From positions 2,713,001-2,777,000 of the forward strand of contig NZ_CP114542.1 in the NCBI RefSeq assembly GCF_027271155.1: DNA of 64,000 nucleotides. Reading direction: 5' to 3'. The DNA is from Brevundimonas subvibrioides. Lineage in GTDB: Bacteria; Pseudomonadota; Alphaproteobacteria; Caulobacterales; Caulobacteraceae. The notes below the pieces were generated by a model. It was not told the DNA's origin. It made no database searches and saw only the letters and a list, made by a program, of their open reading frames with translations. Below, in pieces: positions 35,616 to 43,470 of this stretch. Each line of letters opens with the position of its first letter. The first letter of the stretch is position 1. The translations under genes and the position numbers were made by a program.

Positions 35616-36486
35616 CTAGCGGTCGATCACGACCACATCGGCCTTGTGATCCGGCGCGGCAGTGTCGGCCGCTGGCAGATCGAGAAAGCGCCAGACGTGG
35701 TCATACAGGCCGTCGCGGGTCAGTGTGCTGTGGTTCGAACCGACCATCCGCACCATCCGCTTGGGCGATCGTGCAAGATCGAACAGTGTCTGTCCCTGGG
35801 CGAATGGAATGACGGAGTCGTGGTCTCCGTGAACGATGAGGACGGGCATTCCGACCTGATCGATGATGTCTCGTGAGCGATACTGGTCCAGCATCAGCCA
35901 TCGCACCGGAAGCCACGGCCACGCCTTGGCGGCGATGTCGGCCGTCGAGGTGTAGGGGGCCTCGAGAATGAGCGCCCTGGCCGGACGCTCGATCGCGAGC
36001 CGGGTTGCGACCCCCGTGCCAAGCGAGAAGCCGTGGATGATGATGTGATCAGCCGGCGTGCGTCGAACCAGCCAGTCATAGGCGGCTCTGGCGTCGGTAT
36101 GCAGGCCTGCCTCGCTGGGCCTGCCAGTCGACCCGTCATGGCCGCGATAGCCGATGGCGAGAAAGCCCACCCCCTCCTCAGCGATCCGACTGGAACGACA
36201 GCCCACCGCCCTGACCGCCGAAGAACAGAAGTGTCGGACGGCCCGGCTGGGGCGGCAGATACCATGCGACCAGCGTCTCCTGATCCGGAGTGTTGATCTG
36301 CACGACCTCGATCGGCGGCCCGTTTGCGTCTGGCGTCCGATTCCCGTGGACGATGGGATAAAGCATCTCCCTCTGGGTGAAGAAGACGACGCCGAGGACG
36401 AGGACATAGGCGACCAACACCACGCCGAGCAGGATTCCCCCGGCGCGCAGCCACCACGCGAGGATCGTCGGACGTTTGCGCCTCAC
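35616..36486 (-). pseudogene. alpha/beta hydrolase, frameshifted
   Basis: Membrane-anchored serine hydrolase of the BEM46/FrsA-like type, broken by one frameshift. The GTG at 36486 overlaps the pntB stop (GTGA). The first frame gives a transmembrane helix, TREMLYPIVHGNR, LVAWYLPPQPGRPTLLFF and GGLSFQSDR, then stops at 36178. The other frame resumes at RIAEEGVGFLAIGYRGH and holds the rest: nucleophile Ser in HGFSLGTGVA, Asp in VHGDHDSVIPF, His in SNHSTLT. Loss of one unit of a tandem ATCGC near 36180 would explain it. It may be a real mutation or a sequencing error; all catalytic residues survive. Confidence 0.75.
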
Positions 36487-37898
36487 AGCGCCTTCACGAT
36501 CCCCTCGACCATCTTCTTGGCGTCGGCGAAAAGCATCATGGTGTTGTCGCGGAAGAACAGCTCGTTCTCGACCCCGGCATAGCCCGCCGCCATGCCGCGC
36601 TTGATGAACAGGACGGTGCCGGCCTTCTCCACGTCCAGGATCGGCATGCCGTAGATGGCGCTGGTCGGGTCGGTCTTGGCGGCCGGGTTGGTCACGTCAT
36701 TGGCCCCGATGACGAAGGCGACGTCGGCGGTGGCGAACTCGGCGTTGATATCTTCCAGCTCGAACACCTCGTCATAGGGCACATTGGCCTCGGCCAGCAG
36801 GACGTTCATGTGGCCGGGCATGCGACCGGCGACGGGGTGGATGGCGTATTTCACCTCGACCCCCTCTTCCTTCAGCTTGTCGGCCATCTCCCGCAGGGCA
36901 TGCTGCGCCTGGGCGACCGCCATGCCGTAGCCGGGGACGATGATGACCTTCGACGCGTTCTTCATGATGAAGGCGGCGTCGTCGGCCGAGCCCTGCTTGA
37001 CCGGACGGGTCTCGACACGGGCCTCTCCCGCCGGACCGGAGTCGCCGCCGAAGCCGCCCAGAATGACGCTGATGAAGCTGCGGTTCATCGCCTTGCACAT
37101 GATGTAGCTGAGGATCGCGCCCGACGACCCGACCAGGGCCCCGGTGATGATCAGGGCGATGTTCTCCAGCGTGAAGCCCAGCGCCGCGGCCGCCCAGCCG
37201 GAGTAGGAGTTCAGCATCGACACCACCACCGGCATGTCGGCCCCGCCGATGGGGATGATCAGGGTCGCGCCCAGGACCAGCGACAGGGCGAAGATGCCCC
37301 AGAAGGCCCAGACCGCCGTGCCGCCCGATCCGATCAGCAGGCCGATCAGCAGCACCAGCGCCAGGGCCAGGCCGATGTTGATCAGGTGCCGCGCCGGCAG
37401 GATGATCGGTGCGCCGCTCATGTTTCCGTTCAGCTTGGCGAAGGCGATGACCGAGCCGGTGAAGGTGATGGCCCCGATGGCGACGCCCAGCGCCAGTTCG
37501 ACGATCGACTGCACCTTGATGCCGCCCATGCCATCCGAAATCCCGAAGGCCTCCGGCGCATAGACCGCCCCGACCGCGACCAGACAGGCCGACATCCCGA
37601 CCAGCGAGTGGAAGGCCGCGACCAGCTGGGGCATGTCGGTCATCTTGACCTTCGAGGCGATGAAGGCCCCGCCCCCGCCGCCGACGATCACACCGGCCGC
37701 CAGCAGAGCCAGGGTCACCGGATCCAGCGCGCCCGTCGTGCCCAGCGTCAGCAGCGTCACGCCCACGGCGATGGCCATGCCGATCATGCCGAAGGTATTG
37801 CCCTGACGGCTCGTCTCCGGGCTCGACAGCCCTCGCAGGGACAGGATGAACAGGACGCCCGCCGCCAGATAGGCCAGGGCCGCGATCGATGCGTTCAT
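36483..37898 (-). CDS. pntB: NAD(P) transhydrogenase subunit beta
   Basis: Inner-membrane proton-translocating subunit with NADP-binding domain III, 471 aa. About nine helices in residues 1-270, including GMIGMAIAVGVTLLTLG, GGGGGAFIASKVKMTDMPQL and SYSGWAAAALGFTLEN. Domain III carries IIVPGYGMAVAQAQHALREM, HPVAGRMPGHMNVLLAEANVPYD (partly shown), DVAFVIGANDVTNPAA and MPILDVEKAGTVLFIKRGM. Distal gene of the pnt operon; a hydrolase pseudogene overlaps its stop. Confidence 0.95.
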   Translation of the reverse strand: MNASIAALAYLAAGVLFILSLRGLSSPETSRQGNTFGMIGMAIAVGVTLLTLGTTGALDPVTLALLAAGVIVGGGGGAFIASKVKMTDMPQLVAAFHSLVGMSACLVAVGAVYAPEAFGISDGMGGIKVQSIVELALGVAIGAITFTGSVIAFAKLNGNMSGAPIILPARHLINIGLALALVLLIGLLIGSGGTAVWAFWGIFALSLVLGATLIIPIGGADMPVVVSMLNSYSGWAAAALGFTLENIALIITGALVGSSGAILSYIMCKAMNRSFISVILGGFGGDSGPAGEARVETRPVKQGSADDAAFIMKNASKVIIVPGYGMAVAQAQHALREMADKLKEEGVEVKYAIHPVAGRMPGHMNVLLAEANVPYDEVFELEDINAEFATADVAFVIGANDVTNPAAKTDPTSAIYGMPILDVEKAGTVLFIKRGMAAGYAGVENELFFRDNTMMLFADAKKMVEGIVKAL

Positions 37899-37908
37899 TC
37901 CATTCCCC

Positions 37909-38214
37909 TCAAATTCTTTCCGTCACGCCCTGCGCCGTCCGCGCCAGCCGCCACAGGGCGGCGGCGATGAACAACGGGCCCAGAAGCACCATCGCCCAGT
38001 CCCACGACATCATCGGCCGGTCCTGCACCACGATCCGGGTCAGGATGCCCGAGAACAGCATGACCACGCCGCAGTCGCGCCAACGCAGCTTCTGGATCGC
38101 ATTCTTCTCGCCCAGCCAACTCCACAGCCACATGGCCAGCCCGACGCCCGTGGCGATCCACGACGCCGTCCAGGCGATGGAGCCGGGGGACAGGTTGAAC
38201 GCGTCGTGGATCAC
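37909..38214 (-). CDS. small membrane protein inside the pnt operon
   Basis: Unrecognised protein of 101 aa with about three hydrophobic segments: SIAWTASWIATGVGLAMWLW, CGVVMLFSGILTRIV, and WAMVLLGPLFIAAALWRLA. GTG at 38214 overlaps the pntAB stop (GTGA), and pntB starts 10 bp after its stop, so it is translated with the transhydrogenase. It is not a known PntA/PntB part. A role in assembly or modulation is only a guess from position. Confidence 0.75.
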   Translation of the reverse strand: MIHDAFNLSPGSIAWTASWIATGVGLAMWLWSWLGEKNAIQKLRWRDCGVVMLFSGILTRIVVQDRPMMSWDWAMVLLGPLFIAAALWRLARTAQGVTERI

Positions 38215-38555
38215 TGCGCGGCCTTGGACTCGACCTTGGCCGGCCGTTCCTTCTTCTTGTACATGGCCAGCATCCGCCGCGTGACCATGAAGCCGCCGAA
38301 GATGTTGACGCTGGCCAGGGTCACGGCCACGACGCCCGCCCCCTTGGCGATCCAGGCGTTCGGCCCGGCGACATTGCCCGACACGGCCGCCGCAGCGATC
38401 AGGCCACCGACGATGATGACGCTGGAAATCGCATTGGTCACGGCCATCAGCGGCGTGTGCAGCGCCGGCGTCACCGACCAGACGACATAGTAGCCGACGA
38501 AGATCGCCAGCACGAAGATGGCCAGGCGAAAGACGGTGGGATCGACGTGTTCCAT
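38211..38555 (-). CDS. pntAB: NAD(P) transhydrogenase subunit alpha, membrane part (PntAB)
   Basis: Small membrane subunit of 114 aa, domain II part of the split alpha chain. Helices: FRLAIFVLAIFVGYYVVWSV, TPLMAVTNAISSVIIVGGLI, VVAVTLASVNIFGGFMVTRR; the string HTPLMAVTNAIS is diagnostic. A TTG one codon upstream is possible; the ATG at 38555 overlaps the stop of the small gene before it by one base (TGATG). Ends MYKKKERPAKVESKAAQ. Confidence 0.93.
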   Translation of the reverse strand: MEHVDPTVFRLAIFVLAIFVGYYVVWSVTPALHTPLMAVTNAISSVIIVGGLIAAAAVSGNVAGPNAWIAKGAGVVAVTLASVNIFGGFMVTRRMLAMYKKKERPAKVESKAAQ

Positions 38556-38809
38556 CAAGCAGCTCCTCGTTCCGGTCTAGCGAAGCGTCGATCAAGGGAT
38601 GCGAGCATCAGCAAGGCAGCACCGAAGCCGATGCCAATGATGAGCCCCGGCAGCGCCCCCAACGAGGTGCTCCAGAGCATTGGCCCGGAGACCGTCTCAC
38701 CGGACAGCTTCGCGAATTCGAAGGTCTGGACGTAACCTGAGATCGCAAAGAAAGGCCCTGCCGCAATCGAGCACCAGCCGATGACTGTTAGGGTCCAGCG
38801 AAGGATCAT
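38555..38809 (-). CDS. small membrane protein between pntAA and pntAB
   Basis: Unrecognised 84-aa protein with two hydrophobic segments, LTVIGWCSIAAGPFFAIS and TSLGALPGLIIGIGFGAALL, and a basic C-terminus. Its ATG overlaps the pntAA stop by four bases (ATGA) and its stop abuts pntAB, so it is an integral part of the operon. Its sequence offers no family clue. Confidence 0.75.
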   Translation of the reverse strand: MILRWTLTVIGWCSIAAGPFFAISGYVQTFEFAKLSGETVSGPMLWSTSLGALPGLIIGIGFGAALLMLASLDRRFARPERGAA

Positions 38810-39954
38810 CCCCGCACCCCTTCGTGCACCACCGCCCCGCCGTGCGTGACCACCGACGCCTTGAGGATCTCATCCTCCAGATCGAGCGTCAGCGCGCCGT
38901 CCCTGATCAGCAGACCCGTGAACGCCACCAGGTTCTTGGCATAGAGCGCCGAGGCGTCCGACGGGATGCGTCCCGGCAGGTTGGTGTAGCCGACGATCGA
39001 GACCCCGTTCGCGGTCGTCACGACCTCGCCGGGCTTCGATCCCGCGACATTGCCGCCCGCCTCGACCGCCAGGTCGATCAGCACGCTGCCCAGCTTCATC
39101 GAGGCCACCTGTTCCGCACTCACCAGCACCGGCGCGGCGCGGCCGGGGATCAGGGCCGTGGTGATGACGATGTCCTGCTTCTTGATGTGTTCGCCGGTCA
39201 GGGCCGCCTGTTTGGCCTGGTATTCAGGCGACATCGGCTTGGCATAGCCGCCGGCGGTCTGGGCGTTCCTGAACTCCTCGTCCTCGACCGCAAGGAATTT
39301 GGCCCCCAGCGATTCGACCTGTTCCTTGGTCGCGGGCCGGACGTCCGTGGCGGTCACCACCGCGCCCAGCCGCCTTGCCGTGGCGATGGCCTGAAGCCCC
39401 GCGACGCCCACGCCCATGACGAAGACCTTGGCCGGGGCGACCGTGCCCGCCGCCGTCATCATCATCGGAAAGCCCTTGCCGTAGGCATAGGCCCCCTCGA
39501 TCACGGCCCGGTATCCGGCCAGGTTGGCCTGGGACGACAGGGCGTCCATGACCTGGGCCCGGGTGATCCGGGGCACGAACTCCATGGCGAAGGCAGTGAC
39601 ATTGGCCCCGGCCATGGCCGCGACCGTGTCCTTTTCGCGATACGCGTCCAGCATGGCCACGACCACCGCGCCCGGCTTCATGGCGCTGACTTCCTGCGCC
39701 GTCGGTCCGCGCACCTTGAGGACCAGGTCGGCCCCTTCCAGCACGGCGCGGGTGTCCGGCTTCACCGAGGCTCCGGCATCGGTGTATTCGCTGTCGGGAA
39801 TGGCGGCCCCCAGGCCGGTGCCGGCCTCGACCGTCACCGTGGCGCCCAGGCCGATCAGTTTCTTGACGGTTTCCGGAGTGACGGCGCAGCGCGTCTCGCC
39901 CTCACGGCGTTCCCGGGTCACGGCGATGGCAACGGCCAAGCGAATCTCCCCCAT
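38806..39954 (-). CDS. pntAA: NAD(P) transhydrogenase subunit alpha, soluble part (PntAA)
   Basis: NAD-binding domain I, 382 aa, related to alanine dehydrogenase. Strings: VTRERREGETRCAVTPETVK, GLGAAIPDSEYTDAGA, EFVPRITRAQVMDALSSQAN, GYRAVIEGA, the Rossmann motif VMGVGVAGLQAIATARRLGAVVTATD (outline), and ITTALIPGRAAPVLVS. First gene of pntAA-orf84-pntAB-orf101-pntB. The complex uses proton motive force to make NADPH. Confidence 0.95.
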   Translation of the reverse strand: MGEIRLAVAIAVTRERREGETRCAVTPETVKKLIGLGATVTVEAGTGLGAAIPDSEYTDAGASVKPDTRAVLEGADLVLKVRGPTAQEVSAMKPGAVVVAMLDAYREKDTVAAMAGANVTAFAMEFVPRITRAQVMDALSSQANLAGYRAVIEGAYAYGKGFPMMMTAAGTVAPAKVFVMGVGVAGLQAIATARRLGAVVTATDVRPATKEQVESLGAKFLAVEDEEFRNAQTAGGYAKPMSPEYQAKQAALTGEHIKKQDIVITTALIPGRAAPVLVSAEQVASMKLGSVLIDLAVEAGGNVAGSKPGEVVTTANGVSIVGYTNLPGRIPSDASALYAKNLVAFTGLLIRDGALTLDLEDEILKASVVTHGGAVVHEGVRG

Positions 39955-40010
39955 CCGAAGCGGATCGATCGACGTTAGGCGTTGGAAGGCGACGGCGTCA
40001 AAGGTGAACC

Positions 40011-40050
40011 GCTCTCAAGGCGCGAGATGCCACGCGTCGAGCGTTGGCGA
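40011..40050 (+). repeat. dispersed 40-bp GC-rich repeat, copy 1
   Basis: Begins GCTCTCAAGGCGCGAGATGC and ends CGAGCGTTGGCGA. It is a tandem partner of the copy at 40059 (period 48 bp) in the gap between pntAA and the oxidase subunit. A third relative lies at 50532 on the other strand. Confidence 0.6.
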
Positions 40051-40058
40051 ACATTCCG

Positions 40059-40098
40059 GCGCTCAAGGCGCGAGCGACCGCGTCGCGAGCGTTAGCGC
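40059..40098 (+). repeat. dispersed 40-bp GC-rich repeat, copy 2
   Basis: Begins GCGCTCAAGGCGCGAGCGAC and ends GAGCGTTAGCGC. GCGCT and AGCGC at its ends are complementary, so it may fold. About 32 of 40 bases match the reverse-strand copy at 50532. Confidence 0.6.
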
Positions 40099-40104
40099 CT
40101 CGAA

Positions 40105-40380
40105 TTAGTGACCTGCCTTCTTCCCGCCTTTCAGGAAGAAGAAGCCGGCCGCGCCGACGACGGCCGCCGAGATCAGGCCGCCGACGATGCTGCCGCCCGG
40201 CTGGAAGGCCAGGGTCAGGAACAGCAGGACGCAGGCCACGATCAGCGAGCCCCACTTGGCGAGGTCCTGGAACAGGGCCCAGGTCGAGGCCTGTTCCTCG
40301 ATCGTCATCGTGCCATGCACATAGGCCTCCGCATCATGATCGGCGGCGTCGTGCAGGGTGTCGTGATGATGGTCGGCCAT
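40105..40380 (-). CDS. aa3-type cytochrome c oxidase subunit IV
   Basis: Small inner-membrane subunit of 91 aa of the bacterial aa3 oxidase (PF07835 type). A His/Asp-rich start is followed by VHGTMTIEEQASTWALFQDL, the family signature, then two helices, SLIVACVLLFLTLAFQP and IVGGLISAAVVGAAGFFFL, and a Lys-rich end. The main oxidase genes are not in the window. Upstream of pntAA's start in the opposite sense of reading, both genes run leftward. Confidence 0.88.
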   Translation of the reverse strand: MADHHHDTLHDAADHDAEAYVHGTMTIEEQASTWALFQDLAKWGSLIVACVLLFLTLAFQPGGSIVGGLISAAVVGAAGFFFLKGGKKAGH

Positions 40381-40448
40381 GAGAGGGGTCCGGTGGTGAA
40401 AGCGTTGTGGCGGGTCTTATAGCGACAGGGGCGTCAGGCTCAAGGCTT

Positions 40449-40715
40449 TCAGCCTGCCTTGGCGTGGGCCAGCATATACTCTCGCAACACACGGTTGACG
40501 GCCGTCTGGTATTTCGGCTCCACGCTCTTGAACCAGGCGACCACGTCGGCGTCGAGGCGAATCGTCACGGCCTGCTTCTCGGGGCGATAGAACAGACCGC
40601 GCTTGGCCCCCGACCAATCGCGCACCGGCGGAATATCGCTGTAATCGATGTCTTCGTCGCGCATGTTCGCCAGAGCTTCCAGCTCAGCGGAAATGTCCCT
40701 CGTCGCCTCTTTCAT
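40449..40715 (-). CDS. brnA: BrnA-family antitoxin
   Basis: Antitoxin of 88 aa that neutralises BrnT and represses the operon. DIDYSDIPPVRDWSGAKRG is the usual linker; RPEKQAVTIRLDADVVAWFK is the ribbon-helix-helix DNA-binding strand and helix; YQTAVNRVLREYMLAHA the C-terminal helix. It starts inside the toxin gene (32-bp overlap), toxin first as in Brucella brnTA. Confidence 0.9.
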   Translation of the reverse strand: MKEATRDISAELEALANMRDEDIDYSDIPPVRDWSGAKRGLFYRPEKQAVTIRLDADVVAWFKSVEPKYQTAVNRVLREYMLAHAKAG

Positions 40716-40983
40716 AGGCTCTTATCTCCAGTCTGTCGGCCCGACGGGCCGAGATGATCCGGACGTAGAGTTCGCCATCTTCGTCCAGCCAGGTGTGGGC
40801 TACGAAGAGAATGGTCGCCACGCCTACCCTACCAACAGTCCTCCAGCGCTCTTCTCCGGCGACGGTACGATCGAACACTGTCACGGATCGAGGATCGTCG
40901 AAGACCCTCATGGCGACGTCGAAAGCGACACCGTGTTTGGCGAAATTTGCCTTGGCCTTTTCCGGATCCCAGTCGAACTTCAT
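40684..40983 (-). CDS. brnT: BrnT-family toxin (RelE-fold ribonuclease)
   Basis: Toxin of 99 aa predicted to cut RNA. Hallmarks: FDWDPEKAKANFAKHGVAFD, VFDDPRSVTVFDRT, GEERWRTVGRVG, LFVAHTWLDEDGELYVRIIS and ARRADRLEIRAYE, with the His, Arg and C-terminal Arg/Glu residues of the active site present. ATG at 40983. Its promoter lies in the 38-bp gap after pepF and holds a palindrome. Chromosomal stand-alone TA pair with no sign of a flanking mobile element. Confidence 0.92.
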   Translation of the reverse strand: MKFDWDPEKAKANFAKHGVAFDVAMRVFDDPRSVTVFDRTVAGEERWRTVGRVGVATILFVAHTWLDEDGELYVRIISARRADRLEIRAYERGDEGHFR

Positions 40984-40999
40984 CCAAAGCTCGCCGTAC

Positions 41000-41022
41000 T
41001 TACAATTTTGTATTTACAATTT
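41000..41022. promoter_or_regulatory. brnTA operator/promoter region with repeated TTACAATTT
   Basis: TTACAATTT occurs at 41000 and 41014, and the dyad TTGTATTTACAA (41008-41019) sits between. The stretch is AT-rich within a GC-rich area. On the minus strand TTGAAA and TAAGTA at 17-bp spacing could be the promoter. BrnA autorepression at inverted repeats is known for the family. Confidence 0.6.
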
Positions 41023-42830
41023 CAAGCCAACGCCTCGAACTGATCAACCAGCCGTTCCAGTCTCTGTGTCCCGATGGCCCAGAAGGCCGGGTCGCGCGGG
41101 TTCAGCCCGAACGGCTCCAGGGCCTCGACATAGGTTCTGGTTCCGCCTGCGGCCAGCAGCTCGCGATACAGTGGCGCGAACCCGTCCGGGTCCTTTCGCC
41201 GCGTCTCCATCAGCGCCGCGACCAGCAGGTCGCCGAAGGCATAGGCATAGACGTAGAAGGGCGAGTGGACGAAGTGGCTGACATAGCTCCACCACGTCTC
41301 ATAGCCGGGGTTCAGCGTCACGGCCGGGCCCAGCGACGCGCCCATCTCCTCGAGGAACAGCTCACCGAGCCGGTCGGCCGGGACCTCTCCCTTCGCCCGC
41401 TCGTCGTGGAACCGGGTCTCGAATCGATGGAAGGCGATCTGGCGCACCACGGTGTTCAGGCCGTCCTCGATCCGCCCGGCCAGCAGGCCCCGCTGCTCGG
41501 CCCTGGGGGCGGTCGCCAGCAGCCGGTCGAACGTCAGACCCTCGGCGAAGATCGAGGCGGTCTCCGCAAGGGTCAATGGCGTGTCGGCCAGAAGGGTCCC
41601 CTTCCCGGCCGCCAGGGTCTGGTGCACGCCATGGCCCAGCTCATGCGCCAGGGTCAGGACGTCGCGTCGCTCGCCCATCCAGTTCAGGAAGACATAGGGG
41701 TGACGATCGGCCGTCACCGGGTGGGCATAGGCCCCCGACTGCTTGCCGGCCCGCGCGCGCGCGTCGATCCACGGCTGATCGAAGAACCGCCCGGCGCGGT
41801 CGGCGAACTCGGACCCGAGATCGCCGAAGCTTTCCAGCACCAGTTCGCGGCCCTGCTGCCAGTCGAACCCGCGCGGGGCCGTGGTCTCCAGCGGCGCATT
41901 GCGGTCCCACTGGTCCAGCGTCGTCTTGCCCAGCGCCTTCGCCTTCAGCGCATAGTAGCGGTGCGACAGTTTCGGATAGGCGGCGGCGACTGCATCGGCC
42001 ATGGCGTCCACCGCCTCGCCGTCGACCTCATTGGCCAGGTGACGGCTGTCGGCGGGACGTTTGAAACCGCGCCAGCGGTCCTCCATCGCCTTTTCGGCCG
42101 CAACGGTGTTGAGCGTGAGCGCAAGTGTCGAGGCCCGTGCCACCAGGGCGGCGTTCAGCCCCTCGGCCGCAGAGCGACGCCTGGCCTCCTTCGGATCGGA
42201 CAGCTGGTTGAGCGCTTCCGACAGCGTCAGACTCTCCTTGCCGCTCTCGACCCGCAGCGCCGCCAGTGTCTCGTCGAACAGACGGGGCCACTGGGCCGCG
42301 ATCGGCATCCGTTCGGCGATGAAGGTCTCCAGCTCGCCCGACAGCTCATGCGGCTTCATGGCCCGCACGCGCCGCAGCCAGGGCCGCCACTTCGCCGCGC
42401 CGGCATCGGCGGCCAACGCCGCCTCGATCTCGGCCTCCTCCAGCTGATTGATCTCCAGCGTCAGCCAGACGGTCGGGGTGGCGATGGTGGTGATTTTCTC
42501 GCGCAGGTCCGCCTCGAACCCCTGCGCCCCGGCATCGTCGCGCGCGGTCGAAGCGGCGAGGAAGGCATAGGCTCCAAGCGCGCCCAGCCTTTCTGAAGCC
42601 TGTTCATAGAGGGTGATCGCCCGGTTCAGGGTCGCCCCCAGCGCCTCCGGATCGCCGCGATTTTCGACGAACCGCCCTTGCAGCGCATTCATCTCGGCCA
42701 CGCCCTGTCGAGCGGTCTCCAGATCGGCCGCGATCTTCGCATCGGTTCGCGAGCCATACAGGTCGGACAGGTCCCACAGCGGGGGCTCGGCGGGATCGGA
42801 ATGGGGCGGGGCTTTGAAGGGCGCGTTCAT
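41022..42830 (-). CDS. pepF: oligoendopeptidase F, M3 family
   Basis: Cytoplasmic zinc peptidase of 602 aa that cleaves short peptides. The zinc site is LTLAHELGHGVHQTL (HExxH, about residue 378) with the third ligand Glu in LAETASIFAEGLTFD. C-terminal substrate loops: NPGYETWWSYVSHFVHSPFYVYAYAFG (outline). A start at 42866 is open but ATG at 42830 (MNAPFKAPPHSD) fits family length. Its stop is close to the brnT promoter. Confidence 0.93.
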   Translation of the reverse strand: MNAPFKAPPHSDPAEPPLWDLSDLYGSRTDAKIAADLETARQGVAEMNALQGRFVENRGDPEALGATLNRAITLYEQASERLGALGAYAFLAASTARDDAGAQGFEADLREKITTIATPTVWLTLEINQLEEAEIEAALAADAGAAKWRPWLRRVRAMKPHELSGELETFIAERMPIAAQWPRLFDETLAALRVESGKESLTLSEALNQLSDPKEARRRSAAEGLNAALVARASTLALTLNTVAAEKAMEDRWRGFKRPADSRHLANEVDGEAVDAMADAVAAAYPKLSHRYYALKAKALGKTTLDQWDRNAPLETTAPRGFDWQQGRELVLESFGDLGSEFADRAGRFFDQPWIDARARAGKQSGAYAHPVTADRHPYVFLNWMGERRDVLTLAHELGHGVHQTLAAGKGTLLADTPLTLAETASIFAEGLTFDRLLATAPRAEQRGLLAGRIEDGLNTVVRQIAFHRFETRFHDERAKGEVPADRLGELFLEEMGASLGPAVTLNPGYETWWSYVSHFVHSPFYVYAYAFGDLLVAALMETRRKDPDGFAPLYRELLAAGGTRTYVEALEPFGLNPRDPAFWAIGTQRLERLVDQFEALA

Positions 42831-42935
42831 GCCTCTCGTTGTGGGGTCACGGGCGGCGCGGCGCAACGGCCGAAAGCCGCCAGACGAACGGCATGGATCG
42901 TCGCACGCTGGGCCATACCCTCAGGAGTTCGCCCC

Positions 42936-43421
42936 ATGACCTATCGAATCGAAGCCCTGCCCATCGCGCCGTTCGCGCCCTTTTTCACCATGACGGATGC
43001 CGAGCTGGCCGCCGTCGGCGCGCGGCGCTGGGTCGCCGACGCACCCGGCCGGGCCCCCTGCCGCGTCAGCTTGCGCGACGCCGAGGCCGGGGAACGGCTG
43101 GTTCTGGTCCATCACGTCCATATGACTGATCCGTCCTCGCCCTATCGCGCGTCCGGCCCCATCTTCGTTCGTGAGGCCGCCGTCGAGGCCGAGCCCGTCG
43201 AGGGGCCCGCGCCCGAGATGCTGCGCAAACGCCCGTTGTCGCTGCGCATCTACGATCGCCGGAACATGATGCTGGAAGGTCTCGTCATCGACGGCACCGA
43301 GCTGGATGCCCGTCTCGAGGAATGGTTTGGCCATCCGGCGACCGAACAGGTCCATATCCATTTCGCGCCCCGCGGCTGCTACCTCGCCCGGGCCGTTCGT
43401 CAGGAACCATCGCTTCCCTAA
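42936..43421 (+). CDS. DUF1203 domain protein
   Basis: Cytoplasmic protein of 161 aa of unknown function. Family strings are ARRWVADAPGRAPCRVSLRD, AGERLVLVHHVH, SPYRASGPIFVRE, LSLRIYD and VHIHFAPRGCYLARAVRQ. ATG at 42936 has AGGAG at 9-base spacing; the open frame upstream is ignored. Downstream gene follows after 49 bp. Confidence 0.88.
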   Translation: MTYRIEALPIAPFAPFFTMTDAELAAVGARRWVADAPGRAPCRVSLRDAEAGERLVLVHHVHMTDPSSPYRASGPIFVREAAVEAEPVEGPAPEMLRKRPLSLRIYDRRNMMLEGLVIDGTELDARLEEWFGHPATEQVHIHFAPRGCYLARAVRQEPSLP

Positions 43422-43470
43422 AGGCGGGGTCTGGGTCAGATACGCTGCCGGGACGGGCAAGGGGCAGACC

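Noticed and set aside
36810..37970. 386-codon plus-strand frame over pntB
   Set aside because: Antisense to the clear pntB gene, with a biased composition (Asp, Gln, Arg) typical of a shadow.
40011..40098. Possible two-unit CRISPR remnant
   Set aside because: The units differ from each other, the spacing is 8 bp, and no cas gene is near; a dispersed intergenic repeat is a better description.
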